Part shown: in pieces, positions 5,528 through 7,538 of the stretch | Numbering within the stretch: the first letter of the stretch is position 1 | How the letters are laid out: each line of letters opens with the position of its first letter | Source of the DNA: an uncultured Opitutia bacterium | Lineage (GTDB): Bacteria > Verrucomicrobiota > Verrucomicrobiia > Opitutales > UBA953 | Length of the DNA: 7,538 bases | Direction of reading: 5' to 3' | Assembly: GCA_903910245.1 (NCBI GenBank) | Contig: CAIVYX010000225.1 | Location: forward strand, 1-7,538 | Notes under the pieces: model-generated | What the model was told of the DNA's origin: nothing | The model's input: only the letters and a program-made list of their open reading frames with translations | The model's database searches: none | Made by a program: the position numbers and the translations under genes

Positions 5528-7120
5528 ATGAGATTCGCCCCGATCTTGCTCTGCTGGTCCCTCTGGTGCGTCGCTGCTGAACCAGCCCGTAAGCTCAAGG
5601 TCTTCATTCTTGCCGGTCAGTCGAATATGGAAGGCCAGTCGGTCGTCGACCTGACCGGACGCGATTACAACGAAGGCAAGGGCACTTTGGTCGAAGTGAT
5701 GGCCCGCCCAGGCAACGCCGAGCGCTACGCCCATCTCCGCGATAAGGATGGTAAGTGGGTCGTGCGTCAGGACGTCTGGGTGCGTTACCAGCGCGAGAAG
5801 CAACCTCTCCTGGCGGGCGGATTGTCGGTCGGCTACGCCGTGTATGGCGGTAAGCACCATTTCGGGCCAGAGTTCCAGTTCGGCCATGTCGTCGGAGAGG
5901 CCTATCGCGATCAGGTCCTGCTCATCAAGACCGCCTGGGGAGGCAAGAGCCTCTACCGCGATTTCCGTCCGCCGAGCGCGGGTGGCGTGGTCGGTCCCTA
6001 TTACACGAAGATGGTGGCCGAGGTCCGTGCGGCTCTGGCTAACCTGAAGAAAGATTTTCCGGCCTACGACGGCTCCCCGATAGAGCTGGCCGGCTTCGTC
6101 TGGTATCAGGGATGGAACGACGGCGTGAATCCGAAGACCGCCGTTCCGGAATACGAGCAAAACCTCGCGCACCTGATCCGCGATGTCCGCAAGGAGTTCG
6201 GTGTGCCGAAGCTCCCCGTGATCGTCGGCGAGCTGACCGGTGCCTGGGTCGACGCGCCGAAGGAGTGGACGGCTTTGCGTAAGGCGCAGGCGAACGTGGC
6301 GGAATATCCTGAGTTCAAGGACAACGTCGTGTTCGTGCCGACTCGTGACTTCGTCCGCAAAGCGGAAGACTCGCCTAATCCTAGCCACGGGCATCATGAG
6401 TTTGGCAACGCCGAGACCTATTTCCTTGTCGGTGACGCCTTGGGTAAGGCCGCGGTGCAGATGGCCGGACGCGACCGGCAGGTGCGCGATGTGCGGGGCT
6501 GGACCCTGCGCATCGACGAGCGACTGATTGCCCGAGATCCAGCGATGGTCGAGAAGGCCGTCGGGCTGCTGGATAAGCACCTCGAGACGATTGTGCGCCT
6601 GGTGCCCGCAAAGGCTGTCGCGGAACTGAAGAAGACGACGCTGAATTTTACGCTCCCTTATCCCGGTGTCCGCCCAACGGCCGAGTATCACGGGGGATTG
6701 GAGTGGGTGAGGCAGGCTGGGCGCGAGATTGCCTTGGCGAAGTCGGTCGAGTTCACGATGATCGACCGCTTGGAGGCCGAGACCAAGCGAATGCCCGTGG
6801 TGGTTCTGCATGAGTTGGCGCACGCGTATCACGACAAGGTCGTGCCGGGCGGATATCAGAATCGCGATATCCTCGGCGCCTATCAAAAGGCCAAGGCATC
6901 AGGAACCTATGACGCCGTGAAGCGTTGGACTGGCGAGAAGTTCGTAGACAAGCCAGCCAAGGCCTACGCGATGAACAACCAGATGGAGTATTTTGCCGAG
7001 AGCACGGAATCGTACTTCGATCGCAATGACTTCGAGCCGTTCAACCGGGCCGAACTGCTGGCGAAAGATCCCGACATGCTCAAGGTGGTCGAGAAAATCT
7101 GGGGGATTGCCGAAAAGTGA
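5528..7120 (+). CDS. Exported SGNH/sialate O-acetylesterase-like protein fused to an anthrax-lethal-factor-like metallopeptidase domain
   Basis: A 530-residue secreted protein. The signal peptide is at 1-17, with likely cleavage in CVAA/EP. The N-terminal domain (about 22-312) is an SGNH carbohydrate esterase of the sialate O-acetylesterase type, expected to remove acetyl groups from glycans. It shows the nucleophile Ser32 in ILAGQSNMEG, LLIKTAWGGKSLY at 131-143, the WYQGWND block at 192-198, and a likely catalytic His290 in HGHHEFGNAETYFLVGDALG. The C-terminal domain (about 323-530) has a zinc HExxH motif, HELAH at 428-432, and a downstream NQMEYFAES (484-492) whose Glu487 is the probable third ligand. 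This layout, including the EYFAE block and the FNRAELL tail, resembles the lethal-factor-like peptidase domain. The peptidase substrate is unknown. The start is chosen for its signal peptide; no Shine-Dalgarno is visible. The gene is divergent from the TIM-barrel gene, with the lyase gene 83 bp downstream on the same strand. Confidence 0.88.
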   Translation: MRFAPILLCWSLWCVAAEPARKLKVFILAGQSNMEGQSVVDLTGRDYNEGKGTLVEVMARPGNAERYAHLRDKDGKWVVRQDVWVRYQREKQPLLAGGLSVGYAVYGGKHHFGPEFQFGHVVGEAYRDQVLLIKTAWGGKSLYRDFRPPSAGGVVGPYYTKMVAEVRAALANLKKDFPAYDGSPIELAGFVWYQGWNDGVNPKTAVPEYEQNLAHLIRDVRKEFGVPKLPVIVGELTGAWVDAPKEWTALRKAQANVAEYPEFKDNVVFVPTRDFVRKAEDSPNPSHGHHEFGNAETYFLVGDALGKAAVQMAGRDRQVRDVRGWTLRIDERLIARDPAMVEKAVGLLDKHLETIVRLVPAKAVAELKKTTLNFTLPYPGVRPTAEYHGGLEWVRQAGREIALAKSVEFTMIDRLEAETKRMPVVVLHELAHAYHDKVVPGGYQNRDILGAYQKAKASGTYDAVKRWTGEKFVDKPAKAYAMNNQMEYFAESTESYFDRNDFEPFNRAELLAKDPDMLKVVEKIWGIAEK

Positions 7121-7203
7121 GGTCTCTTCGCCGATTCCTAAGGTTAGATTAAGGAGTCTGTAATTGAAAGCCGTAGGCAGATGCAGGCTAATCATGACAT
7201 CGC
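7121..7203 (+). promoter_or_regulatory. Spacer before the lyase gene with a weak promoter-like sequence
   Basis: An 83-bp, comparatively AT-richer gap between two rightward genes. TTGAAA at 7164-7169 followed by GCTAAT at 7187-7192 (17-bp spacer) is a possible but poor sigma-70-type promoter. There is no Shine-Dalgarno before the lyase ATG and no proper terminator after the esterase-peptidase gene; TCCTAA (7136-7141) and TTAAGGA (7149-7155) give only a weak, bulged stem. The lyase gene could be read from here or by read-through. Confidence 0.25.
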
Positions 7204-7538
7204 ATGAAAACATTGGCCCTTTCGCTTCTTCTCGTGCTCGCTGCGGCGAGTTCCTCGACTTCGGCCCTCGCGGGCACTCCGGTCACGCCCAAGGTCAGCG
7301 TCGACGTCGCTAGCATCGATCGTGAGCGTATTTTGAAGGCGGCCGAGAAGGCCCTGACGCAGGCGCCGGTCAGCCTCACTGCTTTCCCTGCCAAGCTCAG
7401 TGAGGGTGGGGTTAACGATTTCTACTCTAACGGCGACTACTGGTGGCCGGATTCCACGAAGCCGAATGGCCTCCCGTACATCCGCCGTGACGGCCAGACC
7501 AATCCCGAGAATTTCAGCCAGCATCGCCTGGTCGTGAA
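7204..7538 (+). CDS. Exported alginate-lyase-family polysaccharide lyase, N-terminal part only
   Basis: The first 111 residues of a protein that runs off the window. A clear signal peptide (MKTLALSLLLVLAAASSSTSALA, probable cleavage after residue 23) sends it to the periplasm or outside. After a short spacer comes a helical segment (DRERILKAAEKAL, 39-51). Next is the block NDFYSNGDYWWPDSTKPNGL (71-90), then PYIRRDGQTNPENFSQHR (91-108). This DFYS-x-GDYWWPD...YxRRDGxxNP...HR pattern is the N-terminal hallmark of the alginate lyase (Pfam Alginate_lyase-type) superfamily, whose members cleave uronic-acid polysaccharides by beta-elimination. The catalytic residues lie beyond the window, so activity and substrate cannot be judged. 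The ATG is chosen for the signal peptide; no Shine-Dalgarno is seen. Confidence 0.8.
   Translation, partial: MKTLALSLLLVLAAASSSTSALAGTPVTPKVSVDVASIDRERILKAAEKALTQAPVSLTAFPAKLSEGGVNDFYSNGDYWWPDSTKPNGLPYIRRDGQTNPENFSQHRLVV

Noticed and set aside
5398..5607. N-terminal extension of the TIM-barrel protein to an upstream ATG
   Set aside because: The 70 extra residues run through the 12-bp repeat and into the divergent esterase gene, and family similarity starts at the 5397 ATG.
5246..6886. 546-residue leftward open frame opposite the esterase-peptidase gene
   Set aside because: It is antisense to a protein with clear SGNH and HExxH motifs, has no recognisable domain, and overlaps the TIM-barrel gene. 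Long antisense frames are expected in GC-rich coding DNA.
7136..7155. Possible terminator hairpin after the esterase-peptidase gene
   Set aside because: The stem is short and bulged, and no T-run follows.

Overview
This is a GC-rich (roughly 60%), gene-dense window of bacterial chromosome that looks like part of a carbohydrate-degradation neighbourhood. The mix of an exported sulfatase, an exported SGNH esterase joined to a metallopeptidase domain, and an exported alginate-lyase-family protein is typical of the Planctomycetes-Verrucomicrobia group. I think a Verrucomicrobiota member (Opitutales-like) is most likely. That assignment is inferred from protein style only, because no marker gene is present. 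None of the starts checked has a good Shine-Dalgarno sequence.

Layout, left to right. (1) A leftward pair: an aldehyde dehydrogenase of the alpha-ketoglutaric semialdehyde dehydrogenase type (763-2352), followed by 5-dehydro-4-deoxyglucarate dehydratase, kdgD (1-706, C-terminus beyond the window). (2) A 109-bp divergent spacer, then a rightward exported sulfatase (2462-4003) with an intact Cys-type formylglycine motif. (3) Meeting it tail to tail with zero bases between the stop codons is a leftward pair: a small, very acidic protein of unknown function (4004-4465) and, upstream of it, a xylose-isomerase-like TIM-barrel protein (4522-5397). (4) A 130-bp divergent spacer carrying a degenerate 12-bp tandem repeat. 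(5) A rightward exported two-domain protein (5528-7120): an SGNH/sialate O-acetylesterase-like domain followed by a zinc metallopeptidase domain resembling anthrax lethal factor. (6) The start of an exported alginate-lyase-family protein (7204 to the window end).

How the genes may work together (inference): the exported enzymes would strip sulfate and acyl groups from, and cleave, a uronic-acid-containing polysaccharide. The cytoplasmic KdgD/KGSADH pair would take an aldarate-derived product, 5-dehydro-4-deoxyglucarate, through alpha-ketoglutaric semialdehyde to 2-oxoglutarate. The TIM-barrel protein could be a sugar isomerase or epimerase. The link is not complete, because classical alginate-lyase products enter through KDG kinase and aldolase rather than KdgD. 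No transporter, regulator, aldarate dehydratase or uronate dehydrogenase lies in this window.

The points most worth a second look are the esterase-metallopeptidase fusion, a Lys-to-Met change in the coenzyme-binding motif of the aldehyde dehydrogenase, the 12-bp tandem repeat with a tiny ORF that has a perfect Shine-Dalgarno sequence, and the acidic orphan protein. I see no mobile element, CRISPR array, tRNA or rRNA, and no clearly new multi-gene system.
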